The notes: a model not told the origin generated them from the letters alone. Shown: positions 47,570-58,047, numbered from the stretch's first letter. The stretch: 64,000 bases of DNA from Oryzomonas japonica (GCF_008802365.1 NZ_VZQZ01000007.1:1-64000); one strand, 5' to 3'. Numbers and translations: made by a program.

Positions 47570-50230
47570 ATGAGCAAAGAACTGGCAAAAGGCTACGAGC
47601 CGCACGACGTGGAAAAAAGATGGTACGCGGAATGGGAGGCCAAGGGATACTTCCGTGCCGCCGCTACGTCGGATAAGAAGCCCTTCAGCATCGTCATCCC
47701 CCCTCCCAACGTTACCGGCGCCCTGCACATGGGGCACGCCCTCAACAATACCCTGCAGGATATCCTCTGCCGCTGGAAACGGATGCAGGGGTACAACGTA
47801 CTCTGGATGCCGGGCACCGACCATGCCGGCATTGCCACGCAAAACGTGGTGGAGCGCCAGCTTGCCGCCGAGAAGAAGGATCGCCACGAACTGGGGCGCG
47901 AGGCATTCATCAAGCGGGTCTGGAAGTGGAAGGCCGAGTCGGGCGGCCAAATCATCGGCCAGTTGAAGCGCTTGGGCGCTTCTTGCGATTGGGAGCGGGA
48001 ACGCTTCACCATGGACGAAGGGTTGTCCAAGGCGGTGCGCACCGTGTTCGTCAAGTTGTACCAGGACGGCCTCATCTACCGTGACAATCGCCTGATCAAC
48101 TGGTGCCCCCGCTGCCATACGGCCCTGTCGGATATCGAGGTGGAGCACGAGGACAAGAAGGGGCACCTGTGGCACATCCGCTATCCGGTGGCCGGTGAAC
48201 CGGGCAAATACGTGGTGGTGGCCACCACCCGTCCCGAGACCATGCTGGGCGATACGGCTGTGGCTGTGCACCCCGAGGATGAACGCTATCAGGCCCTGGT
48301 CGGCAAGAAGGTGATCCTGCCCTTGGTCAACCGCGAGATCCCGGTGATTGCCGACGACTACGTGGACCGGGAATTCGGCACCGGGGTAGTGAAGATCACC
48401 CCGGCCCACGATTTCAATGACTTCGAGGTGGGCCAGCGTCATGGTCTGGATAAGATCAACGTATTAGACGAATCCGGCATCATCAACGCCGAAGGGCGCC
48501 AGTATGAGGGGATGGACCGCTTCGAGGCCCGCAAGCGGATCGTCGAGGAACTGGAAGCGGCCGGGCTGCTGGAAAAAATCGAGGACCACGCCATGGCGGT
48601 GGGGGGCTGCTACCGCTGCAAGACCGTGGTGGAGCCCTACCTCTCCCTGCAGTGGTACGTAAAGGTCGCCCCCCTGGCGGAGCGGGCTCTGGCGGCGGTG
48701 AAGGAGGGCAAAACCCGCATCCTCCCCAAACAGTGGGAAAATACCTACTACGACTGGATGGAAAACATCCGCGACTGGTGCATCTCGCGCCAGATCTGGT
48801 GGGGGCACCGCATCCCTGCCTGGTTCTGCGACCACTGCGGCGAGGTGACTGTGGCCATGGAGGCCCCGGCGACCTGCTGCAAGTGCGGGAGCGATGAGCT
48901 CCGCCAGGAGACCGATGTCCTGGATACCTGGTTTTCCTCGGCACTGTGGCCCTTCTCCACCATGGGGTGGCCCGAAAAAACGGCGGAACTGGCCACTTTT
49001 TATCCCACCTCCTGCCTGGTGACCGGCTTTGACATCCTCTTCTTCTGGGTGGCCCGCATGATGATGATGGGGCTGCACTTCATGGACGAGGTTCCCTTCG
49101 GGGATGTGTACATCCACGCCCTGGTACGGGATGCTCACGGGCAGAAGATGAGCAAATCCAAGGGGAACGTGATCGACCCGCTGACGATCATCGACCAGTA
49201 CGGCACCGATGCTTTCCGGTTCACCTTGGCCGCGTTTGCCGCCCAGGGGCGGGACATCAAGCTGGCCGAGGAGCGTATCGCCGGCTACCGCAATTTCTGC
49301 AACAAGGTGTGGAACGCCGCCCGGTTCACTCTGATGAACCTGGAAGGGTTCGATCCCGACACCCTGAAATTGACGGAATTGCCACTCTCCGAAGGGGATA
49401 GGTGGGTCCTGCACCGCCTGAACGAGACCGCCCGGGAGACCGGCAAGGCTCTGACGGAGTACCGCTTCAACGAGGCGGCCATGGGGTTGTACCAGTTTAC
49501 CTGGAGTGAGTTCTGCGACTGGTATCTGGAACTCTCCAAGAAAGACCTGTACGGCGACGACCCGCTGCGCAAGAAGACGGCCCAGTATGTGCTCTGGTAC
49601 ACCCTGGAACACCTGTTGCGGCTGCTGCACCCTTTCATGCCCTTTATCACCGAGGAGATCTGGCAGGCCCTGCCCGGTACGAAGGGGGCAACCATCATGC
49701 TGGCCCCGTACCCGGAACCGGCCCCGGAGCGTTCCCACCCCGAAGCGGCCGCCAACATGGAGCGGGTCATGGCCGTTATTTCCGGCATCCGCAATATCCG
49801 AGGCGAGATGGAGGTACCCCCATCCAGGGAGATTAGCGTGATCCTCTCCTGCGGCACTGAGGAGAGCCTCAGGCTGATGAAGCACAACGAAGGGGCCATC
49901 GTCAGCCTGGCCCGGGTCGCCGACCTGGCCATGGGGCAGGGGATCGAGAAGCCGGAGGACGCCTCCATCCAGGTGGCGGGAGACGTGCAGATCTTCGTGC
50001 CGCTCAAGGGGCTGGTGGATGTGGAGGAGGAAGAGAAGCGCCTACTCAAGGAAATCGCCAAGATTGAAAAAGAGATCGACCTGTTTTCGAAGAAGCTGGA
50101 GAACCCCAGCTTTGTCGAGCGTGCCCCGGCGGATGTGGTCGCCAAGGAGCGGGAAAAGCTGGCCGAGGTGACCGATAAAAAACTGGTGCTGGAAGCGAGC
50201 CTGGAAAAGATCAGACACCTGAAGGGCTGA
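47570..50230 (+). CDS. valS: Valyl-tRNA synthetase
   Basis: The 886-residue class I enzyme charges tRNA-Val. HMGH is at residues 53-56, KMSKS at 526-530; the editing domain shows TTRPETMLGDTAVAVHPED; the C-terminus is a coiled coil (VDVEEEEKRLLKEIAKIEKEIDLFSKKLENPSF) that grips the tRNA. Length is normal for the short bacterial form. nadK follows after three bases, so the two genes share a transcript. Confidence 0.98.
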   Translation: MSKELAKGYEPHDVEKRWYAEWEAKGYFRAAATSDKKPFSIVIPPPNVTGALHMGHALNNTLQDILCRWKRMQGYNVLWMPGTDHAGIATQNVVERQLAAEKKDRHELGREAFIKRVWKWKAESGGQIIGQLKRLGASCDWERERFTMDEGLSKAVRTVFVKLYQDGLIYRDNRLINWCPRCHTALSDIEVEHEDKKGHLWHIRYPVAGEPGKYVVVATTRPETMLGDTAVAVHPEDERYQALVGKKVILPLVNREIPVIADDYVDREFGTGVVKITPAHDFNDFEVGQRHGLDKINVLDESGIINAEGRQYEGMDRFEARKRIVEELEAAGLLEKIEDHAMAVGGCYRCKTVVEPYLSLQWYVKVAPLAERALAAVKEGKTRILPKQWENTYYDWMENIRDWCISRQIWWGHRIPAWFCDHCGEVTVAMEAPATCCKCGSDELRQETDVLDTWFSSALWPFSTMGWPEKTAELATFYPTSCLVTGFDILFFWVARMMMMGLHFMDEVPFGDVYIHALVRDAHGQKMSKSKGNVIDPLTIIDQYGTDAFRFTLAAFAAQGRDIKLAEERIAGYRNFCNKVWNAARFTLMNLEGFDPDTLKLTELPLSEGDRWVLHRLNETARETGKALTEYRFNEAAMGLYQFTWSEFCDWYLELSKKDLYGDDPLRKKTAQYVLWYTLEHLLRLLHPFMPFITEEIWQALPGTKGATIMLAPYPEPAPERSHPEAAANMERVMAVISGIRNIRGEMEVPPSREISVILSCGTEESLRLMKHNEGAIVSLARVADLAMGQGIEKPEDASIQVAGDVQIFVPLKGLVDVEEEEKRLLKEIAKIEKEIDLFSKKLENPSFVERAPADVVAKEREKLAEVTDKKLVLEASLEKIRHLKG

Positions 50231-50233
50231 TAC

Positions 50234-51097
50234 ATGGGGATACACAAGGTCGCAATATTCGCCAAAAAGCATGACCCGCGCTGCCAGGGGGTTGCCGACG
50301 ACCTCATCAACTGGCTGGAGGAACGGGAGTGCCAGCCCCTGGTGGAGGTGCACCTGGCCAGCCACATCGGCTATCACAAGGGGACCACGGCCGAGAACAT
50401 CCGCGAGCAGGCCGAACTGGTGGTGGTGCTGGGAGGTGACGGCACGCTGATCTCGGTGGCCCGGCTCTTCAGCGGCAGGGAGGTCCCCATTGTGGGGGTC
50501 AATCTGGGAAGCCTCGGCTTTCTGACCGAGGTGACGGTGGAGGAACTCTACCCGGTCCTGGAACTGTGCCTGAAGGGGCATCCCCACGTCTCGGAGCGGA
50601 TGATGCTGGAGGTGAGCGTCCGCCGGGAGGGGAGGGAGATCGAGAAACACCATGTGCTGAACGATATCGTCATCAACAAGGGGGCTCTGGCCCGGATCAT
50701 CGACCTGGAAACCAAGGTCAACGGCCATCCCCTGACCACCTACCGGGCCGACGGGCTGATCATCTCCACGCCCACCGGTTCCACCGGCTATTCCCTGTCC
50801 GCGGGCGGTCCCATCATCCACCCCCAGATGAGTTGCATTGTCATTACCCCCATCTGCCCCCACACCCTGACGAACCGTCCCATCGTGGTTTCCGATGCGT
50901 CCAATGTGTCCATTACCGTGGCGTCGTCCTACGACGAAAAGGTCTACCTGACCCTGGACGGCCAGGTCGGTTTCGAGTTGATGGAAAAGGATTCGGTGGA
51001 TGTGCGGGCCGCTCTCAAGACCACCGCCTTGGTCATGTCCCGCAGCCGGGATTATTACGAGGTCCTGCGGACGAAACTGAAGTGGGGAGGGCAATGA
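50234..51097 (+). CDS. nadK: NAD kinase
   Basis: The 287-residue enzyme makes NADP from NAD. The signature GGDGT is in VVVLGGDGTLISVARL, and the second motif is NLGSLGFLTEV; STPTGSTGYSLSAGGPIIHP is also diagnostic. ATG 50234 lies three bases after the valS stop. A repeat element follows 10 bases after its stop. Confidence 0.97.
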   Translation: MGIHKVAIFAKKHDPRCQGVADDLINWLEERECQPLVEVHLASHIGYHKGTTAENIREQAELVVVLGGDGTLISVARLFSGREVPIVGVNLGSLGFLTEVTVEELYPVLELCLKGHPHVSERMMLEVSVRREGREIEKHHVLNDIVINKGALARIIDLETKVNGHPLTTYRADGLIISTPTGSTGYSLSAGGPIIHPQMSCIVITPICPHTLTNRPIVVSDASNVSITVASSYDEKVYLTLDGQVGFELMEKDSVDVRAALKTTALVMSRSRDYYEVLRTKLKWGGQ

Positions 51098-51107
51098 GGC
51101 CATGGGA

Positions 51108-51291
51108 GGTTGTTGAAAAACAGCCATCTCGCAGCCATCCTCGAAGGCCACTTTGTGACTTCGGCCTGTGGCCTCACCCTCCGGGCGCCTTCGCGGTCCA
51201 ATTTCACGAGTGAAATTGTGCGGCGTAGCGCTGCTACGCCTCCGCAGGGCTTGTCTAGCGGGTGCGACGATCTGACTATTTTTGAACAACC
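51108..51291. repeat. 184-base palindromic intergenic element
   Basis: The ends are inverted: GGTTGTTGAAAAA (51108-51120) and TTTTTGAACAACC (51279-51291). Inside are perfect hairpins CAATTTCAC/GTGAAATTG (51199-51218) and GGCGTAGC/GCTACGCC (51222-51240). A second arm GTTTTTCAA at 51306-51314 also matches the left end. I recall similar elements scattered in Geobacter-type genomes; the copy number here is not testable. No coding frame. It fills most of the nadK-recN gap (51098-51351). Confidence 0.75.
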
Positions 51292-51351
51292 TTTGATCAA
51301 TCTGAGTTTTTCAAAAGCCTATTATTTGCCTGCGTTGCGGAGCGTAATCCC

Positions 51352-53013
51352 ATGTTGACCGACCTGACCATCAAAAACATCGCCATCATCGACACCCTGC
51401 ATATCTCCTTCAAGCAGGGGCTTACCGTGCTGACCGGCGAAACCGGCGCCGGCAAGTCGATCATCATCGATGCAGTCGGCCTCATCATGGGGGGGCGCGC
51501 CTCGGCCGACCTGATCCGCTCCGGGGCTGACGAAGCGGTCGTGGAGGCGCTGTTCGACATATCGGGTCAACCCGAGGTGGCCCGGAAACTCCGGGATTCG
51601 GGGTTTGACTGCGACAACGAGCTGCTCGTGAAACGCTCCATCTCCCGGGCCGGGAAAAACCGGATCTTCATCAATGCGAGCATGGCCACCCTGGCGCTGC
51701 TGGCCGATATCGCCCCCCGCCTGATCAATATCTATGGTCAACATGAGTCCCAGACCCTGCTTCGCCCGGAAAACCATCTCCTGCTCCTGGATGCCTACGC
51801 CGGGTTGAACCCGCAGCGGGAGGAGTTCGCCCGAAGCTTTGAACGCTTCCGCGCCCTTCGGGAGCGTCTTGCGACCCTGGATGAAGAGGAACGAGAGGCG
51901 GAACGGCGGCTCGATCTCCTGTCGTATCAGTCCGATGAGATCGGCCGGGCGGAGTTGCGGGTCGGGGAGGAGGAGGAGTTGGAGGAACGCCGCCAGCTGC
52001 TTGCCGGTGCCGAAAAGCTGGGGAGCGTCAGCGCAGAGGCCTTTGAACGGCTCTATGAGGGTGATGGGGCGATCCTCGGGCAATTGCGCCGCATCAAAAA
52101 CTCCATTGCCGAGATCTCTGAAATCGACCACAGCCTGGAGGGATTGGCGGCCTCCCTGGAAAACGCCTACCTGCAGGCGGAGGATGCCGCCATCATGCTG
52201 CGCGATTATGCCTCCCGCATCGAGGCCGACCCCCTGGCGTTGCAACTGGCCGACGACCGCCTCGATCTGATACACCGACTCAAAAGGAAATATGCCCCCA
52301 CTGTTGAGGCTATTCTCGAATTCAAGCAGGGGCTCGATCGCGAGATAGAAACGTTACTGAATCGGGAACAGGACAAGCACAACCTGGAAGAGGAGCGGGA
52401 GCGGCTTGCCCATGACGTGCAAAAGAGGGGGAACGACCTCACAAAGCGGCGTTCGACTGCCGCGGGCGCCCTCTCCAAGGCGCTGGCCGCGGAGGTCCAC
52501 CAGCTTGCCATGAAGAACGCTGTCGTGGAAACGCTCCTGGAGCCGTTGGCGGAGCCGCGCTCCACGGGGTACGAACGGGTTGAACTCCTTTTTTCCCCCA
52601 ACCCGGGCGAGCCGCCCCGGCCCCTGGCCCGGGTCGCCTCCGGCGGCGAGTTGTCGCGGCTTATGCTGGCATTCAAACAGGTGCTGCCCGAGGGGGATGT
52701 GCCGACATTGATCTTTGACGAGGTGGATACCGGCATTGGCGGCGCAACCTCGGAGATGGTGGGACAAAAACTGAAAAAGGTCGCTTCGGTTCAACAGGTG
52801 CTCTGCATCACCCACTTGGCGCAGGTGGCTGTTTTCGCCGGTCAGCATCTGCGGGTGGAGAAACAGGTGGCAAACGGCAGAACGACCACCCGAGTCGTTC
52901 CGCTGGTGGATGGAGAGCGCACCCATGAGGTAGCCCGGATGCTGGCCGGCGCCAAGATCACCGATTCGGCCCTGACCCATGCCGCGGAGATGCTGGCGGC
53001 GACCGGCGGCTAA
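51352..53013 (+). CDS. recN: DNA repair protein RecN
   Basis: The 553-residue SMC-like ATPase acts in double-strand break repair. Walker A GETGAGKS is near residue 30 (LTVLTGETGAGKSIIIDAVGLIMGG); long coiled coils fill the middle (LATLDEEEREAERRLDLL). The signature is VASGGELSRLMLAFK and Walker B is PTLIFDEVDTGIGG. It is full length, with its own gap on both sides filled by different repeat elements. Confidence 0.97.
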   Translation: MLTDLTIKNIAIIDTLHISFKQGLTVLTGETGAGKSIIIDAVGLIMGGRASADLIRSGADEAVVEALFDISGQPEVARKLRDSGFDCDNELLVKRSISRAGKNRIFINASMATLALLADIAPRLINIYGQHESQTLLRPENHLLLLDAYAGLNPQREEFARSFERFRALRERLATLDEEEREAERRLDLLSYQSDEIGRAELRVGEEEELEERRQLLAGAEKLGSVSAEAFERLYEGDGAILGQLRRIKNSIAEISEIDHSLEGLAASLENAYLQAEDAAIMLRDYASRIEADPLALQLADDRLDLIHRLKRKYAPTVEAILEFKQGLDREIETLLNREQDKHNLEEERERLAHDVQKRGNDLTKRRSTAAGALSKALAAEVHQLAMKNAVVETLLEPLAEPRSTGYERVELLFSPNPGEPPRPLARVASGGELSRLMLAFKQVLPEGDVPTLIFDEVDTGIGGATSEMVGQKLKKVASVQQVLCITHLAQVAVFAGQHLRVEKQVANGRTTTRVVPLVDGERTHEVARMLAGAKITDSALTHAAEMLAATGG

Positions 53014-53045
53014 CCAGCCTCTCTCATTGACTCAGAAAAAAGCTG

Positions 53046-53189
53046 TTCACCACAAAGGCACAAAGGTCACAAGGTTGCACAAATAATTTCAGCAAGTTAT
53101 GTGGAAATCTTGTAGTGGGCCGAACTCGCCTTTTGAGTGAATGCCGGTTTACCGATAACTCTTTGTGTTCTTTGTGCCTTTGTGGTGAA
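53046..53189. repeat. Inverted-repeat element with CACAAAGG arms
   Basis: TTCACCACAAAGGCACAAAG (53046-53065) and CTTTGTGCCTTTGTGGTGAA (53170-53189) are a perfect 20-base inverted repeat 104 bases apart, with imperfect extension inward. The arms are made of CACAAAGG-like 7-8-base units. Such elements occur in many bacterial genomes between genes. It lies between the convergent ends of recN and the ParA-like gene. Confidence 0.75.
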
Positions 53190-53201
53190 TGGTTGCCGTC
53201 T

Positions 53202-54602
53202 TTAGGCTGATTGTCCAAGCTGCTCGGCGATCCTGGCATGAACCTGCCGTATGGCGCGATAACGCTCATCCTGAAGCACCGTTTCCGGGGCGTCGGCATC
53301 CACGGGATGCACCGCCAGCCAGGTATTTTCACGCAACGAGCCCTCATACCCTGCCAGGGATTCATTCAAGAGCAGGAAGAGCCGGTCGTTCATACCGTCG
53401 AATTCCCCCTCGCTGAACCCCTGCATCGACAATTCCTTCCTGAAAAGCTGATCCCCATCATGGCTGAACTGCCGATAATCGAGCATGGCCGACGCTCCCT
53501 GGGATTGGGGCAAGAACAGGGAGACGGTTTTCTGCGCCCGGTCGGCAATCACCATGCGCGCTGCGCCGTAGGCCTGGGATTGGTCGGTCATGCCATAGAG
53601 CGCCGCACAGAGCAGGTCGGTGAAACAGTCGCTATGCAGGAAGCCTCGGCTGGCCCGGTCGGACGTCTCGTAATAGAATCCCCGGCGCTCCGGCTGCTCC
53701 GACAGGAGCGCCCCGCAGACCAGGCAGCGCTCGGCAAGCCCCTCCAGCCGGGCAAGGTAGGACTCCTTCTTTTTCCCTTCCTTTTCCCTCAGCCAGGCTG
53801 CATACAGACAGGAACGGGGCTCCGGGGTGGCATCGAAATTCCGCAGAATATCCCGGGCGATCTCGGTGAACTGGCCGTGGACATCGGTACCGCGGGCATG
53901 GGTCAGGATCGGATAGATCTTGCCGTCCGGGTTGGTATTGAGGCTCTCCACCTTGGGGCTTTTGGAAATGTAGGTATCCATGCAGCGGTAGCCACGATTG
54001 ATGGCAAAGGCCCGCAGCAGAGTCTTCTGGTCCTTGAACAGCCCGTCAAATTTGATGCGCGAGTCGATCAGGCAGGGGATGAGCGAGAGCGATTTCTTGT
54101 CGATGCCGCGCTGGTCGAACAGGGCGAAGATATTCTTGCAGTTCTCCAGGCTGGGCATGTCCTTGACCGGGATCAGCACCCGGTCGGCGGCATAGAGGGC
54201 GTTCTGGGTCAGGATGTTCAGATCCGGCCGGGTATCGATGATGACGATGCCGCCAAAGCCGCATTCGGCGAACATGCGCGTCAGGCTCATGGGGCCCCGG
54301 AAATTTTCGTTCATCTCCCCCAACTCGGTCGAGGAAGGGATATAGCTGACGCCGTACTGGCCGACATGTACCAGTTCCCGTGCCGGGACACCCTTCAGCA
54401 TCTCGAAGACCGTGCCCGTCAGATTCTGGCCCGGCAGCTCGAACATCCGGTCAATGGTGAAGTGGTTGTCGAAGGAGAAGATCGTGACCGGCAGGTCGTC
54501 GCGCATGGCCTTCAGGTAGATGGCCAGGTTGGAAGCCAGGGTGGTTTTGCCGACCCCGCCTTTTTCCGAAGAAATGGTAATGATATAGGGATAGTTCTGC
54601 AT
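53202..54602 (-). CDS. ParA/MinD-like ATPase with C-terminal putative zinc-knuckle domain
   Basis: The 466-residue protein starts with a deviant Walker A, SSEKGGVGKTTLASN (residues 11-25), and Walker B IVIIDTRPDLN (119-129), so a ParA/MinD/CooC-type ATPase spans about 1-255. The other 210 residues are unlike ParA. They hold C293-x2-C296 and H323-x2-C326 (ERCLVCGALL, FLHSDCF), a likely metal site, and no membrane helix. It lies 44 bases after kdsA on the same strand. A role in capsule or LPS control, or in placing something in the cell, is only a guess. Confidence 0.8.
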   Translation of the reverse strand: MQNYPYIITISSEKGGVGKTTLASNLAIYLKAMRDDLPVTIFSFDNHFTIDRMFELPGQNLTGTVFEMLKGVPARELVHVGQYGVSYIPSSTELGEMNENFRGPMSLTRMFAECGFGGIVIIDTRPDLNILTQNALYAADRVLIPVKDMPSLENCKNIFALFDQRGIDKKSLSLIPCLIDSRIKFDGLFKDQKTLLRAFAINRGYRCMDTYISKSPKVESLNTNPDGKIYPILTHARGTDVHGQFTEIARDILRNFDATPEPRSCLYAAWLREKEGKKKESYLARLEGLAERCLVCGALLSEQPERRGFYYETSDRASRGFLHSDCFTDLLCAALYGMTDQSQAYGAARMVIADRAQKTVSLFLPQSQGASAMLDYRQFSHDGDQLFRKELSMQGFSEGEFDGMNDRLFLLLNESLAGYEGSLRENTWLAVHPVDADAPETVLQDERYRAIRQVHARIAEQLGQSA

Positions 54603-54646
54603 GCATATCCTTCAAAGTAGTGTTGATACCGGGAGGAAAGGCGAAC

Positions 54647-55465
54647 CTATTTGACCAAGGCATCGATCGACTTGAGCAGCTTCAGGAGCGTCGGCAGATC
54701 GTCCAGGGGAATGGAGTTGGGGCCGTCGCACAGCGCCTTGTCCGGGTCTTCGTGCACCTCCATGAAGATCCCGTCTATGCCCGCCGCAACGGCGGCACGG
54801 GAGAGGTATTCCACGTACTCCCGCTGGCCGCCGGAACACTCCCCCTGGCCTCCGGGAAGCTGCACGCTGTGGGTGGCGTCGAAGATGACCGGGAAGCCGG
54901 TGGCGCGCATGATCGGGAAGGTGCGCATATCCACCACCAGGTTGTTGTAGCCGAAGGAGGCGCCCCGTTCGGTGAGGATGATATTTTCGTTGCCCGAGGC
55001 CACCGCCTTGGCGGCCACGTTTTTCATGTCCCAGGGGGCCAGGAATTGCCCTTTTTTGATGTTGATGACCCGGCCGCTCTGGGCCGCCGCTATAATGAGG
55101 TCGGTTTGCCGGCAGAGAAAGGCCGGTATCTGCAGCACGTCCAGCACCTCTGCCGCCGGCGCCACCTGCTCGATGGAATGGATATCCGAGAGCACCGACA
55201 GGCCGAGGGAGTCCTTCACCTTGGCCAGGATCTTCAGGCCGTCCTTGATGCCCGGTCCCCGAAAACCGCCGATAGAGGTGCGGTTGGCCTTGTCGTAGGA
55301 CGCCTTGAAGATGAGCGGTATGGACAGGCCGTTGCAGATGGTCAGCAGCCGCTCGGCGTGGCGCAGGGTTGCCGCCTCCGACTCGATGACGCAGGGGCCG
55401 GCCACCAGCACCAGCGGCCTGCCTCCGCCAATCTTGACATCGTTGATTGCGATCTCGCGGGTCAT
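54647..55465 (-). CDS. kdsA: KDO-8-phosphate synthase
   Basis: The 272-residue enzyme joins PEP and arabinose-5-phosphate for the LPS inner-core sugar KDO. Signatures: [36 protein letters not shown], and [15 protein letters not shown]. It starts three bases after pyrG. kdsD and kdsC, often next in related genomes, are not here; a ParA-like gene follows. Confidence 0.97.
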   Translation of the reverse strand: MTREIAINDVKIGGGRPLVLVAGPCVIESEAATLRHAERLLTICNGLSIPLIFKASYDKANRTSIGGFRGPGIKDGLKILAKVKDSLGLSVLSDIHSIEQVAPAAEVLDVLQIPAFLCRQTDLIIAAAQSGRVINIKKGQFLAPWDMKNVAAKAVASGNENIILTERGASFGYNNLVVDMRTFPIMRATGFPVIFDATHSVQLPGGQGECSGGQREYVEYLSRAAVAAGIDGIFMEVHEDPDKALCDGPNSIPLDDLPTLLKLLKSIDALVK

Positions 55466-55468
55466 GGT

Positions 55469-57073
55469 TTACCTCTTATTGCGGTACGCAAGTGCCGCCC
55501 CGACGAAGGCCCGGAAGAGCGGGTGGGGCTGGAGCGGTTTGGATTTGAACTCGGGATGGAATTGGCACCCCAGGAACCAGGGGTGGTTGGGGAGTTCGAT
55601 AATCTCCACCAGATCCTTGTCCTTGTAGATGCCGGACAGGATCATCCCTTTTCCCGTGAGGGCGGAACGGTATTTGTTGTTGAATTCGTAGCGATGGCGA
55701 TGCCGCTCGGAGATCTCGGTGGCGTTGTAGGCCGCATGGGCGAGGGTCCCCTTGGTGACGGCGCAGGGGTATGCCCCGAGCCGCATGGTCCCCCCCTTTT
55801 TGCTGACGGATTTCTGGTCCTCCATAAGATGGATGAGCGGGGAGCCGCAGTCCGAGAACTCGCTTGAACAGGCATCCTTGACGCCGCAGACGTTGCGGGA
55901 AAATTCGATGACCGCCATCTGCAGCCCCAGGCAGATCCCGAAGAAGGGGATGTTTGCGGTGCGGGCGAACTGGATTGCGATGATTTTCCCCTCGGTCCCG
56001 CGCTCACCGAACCCGCCCGGCACCAGGATGCCGTCCACATCGTCGAGATGGCCGTCAATGCCGTCCCGTTCGATCTTTTCCGAGTCGACATACTTGAGGT
56101 ATACCCGGCAGTCGTTGGCGATGCCGCCGTGGGTCAGGGCCTCGGCCAGGGATTTGTAGGACTCGGTCAGGTTGACGTACTTGCCGACCACCGCGATGCG
56201 CACCTCGCCGTGGCTGGGGTGCCGCAGGGTCTCCACCACGTCCTGCCACGGGGTCAGGTCCGGTTCCTTGGTCCAGATGTTGAGCTTGTCCACCACCTGC
56301 TCATCCAGCCGTTCCTTGTTGAGCGACTGGGGCACGGCATAGATGTGTTCCGAGTCAACTACCGGGATGACGTCTTTCTCTTCGACGTTGCAGAACAGGG
56401 CGATCTTTTTCTTCATCTCTTGGGGCAGTTCCCGCTCGCAGCGGCAGAGCAGGATGTCGGGCTGGATACCGATCTTGCGCAGTTCCATGACCGAATGCTG
56501 GGTCGGTTTGGTCTTCAGTTCTCCGGCGGTGCGGATGTAGGGCACCAGGGTAACATGGATATAGAGGGTATTGCCGTGGCCGCGGTCGTAACGGAACTGG
56601 CGAATCGCCTCCAGGAAGGGGAGGGATTCGATATCGCCCACAGTACCCCCCACCTCGACGATGGCCACGTCCGCCCCTTTGGCGTTCTCGATGATCTTGT
56701 TCTTGATCTCGTCGGTGATATGGGGGATGACCTGTACCGTGCCACCTAGGTAGTCGCCGCGCCGCTCCTTGTCGATAACGGAGAAATAAACCTGGCCGGT
56801 GGTGAAGTTGCTTTTCTTGGAGAGGCGGGCGTTGGTGTAGCGCTCGTAGTGCCCCAGGTCCAGATCGGTTTCGGCGCCGTCGTCGGTGACAAAGACTTCG
56901 CCGTGCTGGAACGGAGACATGGTGCCGGGGTCCACGTTGATATAGGGGTCCAGCTTCTGCATGGTAACGCGCAGACCGCGCGCCTCGAGCAAGGCGCCCA
57001 GGGAAGCGGCCGCCAGTCCTTTGCCGATGGACGAGACAACCCCGCCGGTGATGAAGATAAACTTGGTTTTCAT
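55469..57073 (-). CDS. pyrG: CTP synthase
   Basis: The 534-residue enzyme turns UTP and glutamine into CTP. The N-terminal synthetase domain has [20 protein letters not shown] and [26 protein letters not shown]; the C-terminal glutamine amidotransferase has [15 protein letters not shown] with the catalytic Cys and [11 protein letters not shown] with His/Glu. It lies between kdsB and kdsA, a usual order, since KDO is activated with CTP. Confidence 0.98.
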   Translation of the reverse strand: MKTKFIFITGGVVSSIGKGLAAASLGALLEARGLRVTMQKLDPYINVDPGTMSPFQHGEVFVTDDGAETDLDLGHYERYTNARLSKKSNFTTGQVYFSVIDKERRGDYLGGTVQVIPHITDEIKNKIIENAKGADVAIVEVGGTVGDIESLPFLEAIRQFRYDRGHGNTLYIHVTLVPYIRTAGELKTKPTQHSVMELRKIGIQPDILLCRCERELPQEMKKKIALFCNVEEKDVIPVVDSEHIYAVPQSLNKERLDEQVVDKLNIWTKEPDLTPWQDVVETLRHPSHGEVRIAVVGKYVNLTESYKSLAEALTHGGIANDCRVYLKYVDSEKIERDGIDGHLDDVDGILVPGGFGERGTEGKIIAIQFARTANIPFFGICLGLQMAVIEFSRNVCGVKDACSSEFSDCGSPLIHLMEDQKSVSKKGGTMRLGAYPCAVTKGTLAHAAYNATEISERHRHRYEFNNKYRSALTGKGMILSGIYKDKDLVEIIELPNHPWFLGCQFHPEFKSKPLQPHPLFRAFVGAALAYRNKR

Positions 57074-57104
57074 AAAATCTGCTCCTGTGGGAAAGGCTAG
57101 AAAA

Positions 57105-57869
57105 TTATTGCGTCACTATGCGGTAGCGCTCCTGCGCCTTGGCCAGGTCATCGGGGGTATCTACACCGATGGATTCGAATTCCGTTTCGATCACGCGGAT
57201 ACGTATGCCGTTCTCTATGGCCCGCAACTGTTCCAGTTTCTCCGAGATCTCCAGGAATGTCGGCGGCATGGCGGCATACTCCAGCAGAAAGTCCCGGCGG
57301 TAGACATAGAGACCGACATGCTTGTAGCAGAGCAGTTTGCCATTGGCAAAGGATTCGTCTTTCAGGTCCTGCCACTTGTCCCGGAAAAAGGGGAGGGGGG
57401 AACGGGAAAAATACAGGGCGCAGCCGTCGGCGCCGGTCACCACCTTGACCACGTTCGGACTCAAAAAGTCGTGCAGGCACTTGATGCGCGTCTTCAGGGT
57501 CCCCATCTGCAGGGCTGGGTCATGGAGAAAGGGCTCGATGGCCTGGTCGATCATCTCCGGGGAGATAAGCGGCTCATCGCCCTGTACATTGACGATGATA
57601 TCCGTATCCAGGCTGTGCGCTACCTCTGCCAGACGGTCGGTGCCGGTTTCGTGGCTGGTGGAGGTCATGACCGCCTCGCCGCCGATCAGCCTGATGGCAT
57701 CGGCGATGCGCGTATCGTCCGTTGCCACGATGACCCGCGAGACCAGGGATGCTTTGCACGCCCGTTCATAGACATGCTGGATCATCGGCCTGCCCCCGAT
57801 ATCGGCCAGGGCCTTCCCCGGAAAACGCGTGGAAGCGTATCGGGCGGGAATGATTGCTGTGATTTTCAT
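57105..57869 (-). CDS. kdsB: CMP-KDO synthetase (3-deoxy-manno-octulosonate cytidylyltransferase)
   Basis: The 254-residue enzyme activates KDO with CTP. The start [21 protein letters not shown] is the nucleotide-binding motif; [17 protein letters not shown] and [12 protein letters not shown] follow. ATG 57869 fits the family; the open frame goes on to 57947 without family match. pyrG follows after 31 bases. It is the first gene of the kdsB-pyrG-kdsA-ParA-like run; a palindrome lies upstream at 58031. Confidence 0.95.
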   Translation of the reverse strand: MKITAIIPARYASTRFPGKALADIGGRPMIQHVYERACKASLVSRVIVATDDTRIADAIRLIGGEAVMTSTSHETGTDRLAEVAHSLDTDIIVNVQGDEPLISPEMIDQAIEPFLHDPALQMGTLKTRIKCLHDFLSPNVVKVVTGADGCALYFSRSPLPFFRDKWQDLKDESFANGKLLCYKHVGLYVYRRDFLLEYAAMPPTFLEISEKLEQLRAIENGIRIRVIETEFESIGVDTPDDLAKAQERYRIVTQ

Positions 57870-58030
57870 ACTGACGTGACCTTGCAAGGAATTTCGAGTG
57901 GTACACCACGGGGCGGATTCAAAGGAAAACAGGCAAACAAGGAGCATGGCAGCGCCCTACGAACCGGTACGCCGAAAAAACGCCAGGAAGCCTGCAAGCG
58001 TGTTGTTTGAATGCGCCCTGGAATCAGGCA

Positions 58031-58047
58031 TGTCCTATGGTAGGACA
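58031..58047. promoter_or_regulatory. Palindrome TGTCCTA-TGG-TAGGACA upstream of kdsB
   Basis: Perfect 7-bp inverted repeat with a 3-base centre, 162 bases before kdsB. On the minus strand a TTGACA lies at 58080-58075 with TAGCCT 17 bases on (58057-58052), so the palindrome would fall at the start of transcription, a good place for a repressor. The protein that binds is unknown. Confidence 0.4.

Noticed and set aside
48464-49885. Open frame of 473 codons on the minus strand
   Set aside because: It is antisense to valS; composition and lack of motifs mark it as a shadow.
53024-53365. 113-codon frame on the minus strand after recN
   Set aside because: It is made partly of the CACAAAGG inverted repeat and partly of the antisense of the ParA-like gene end; not a real gene.
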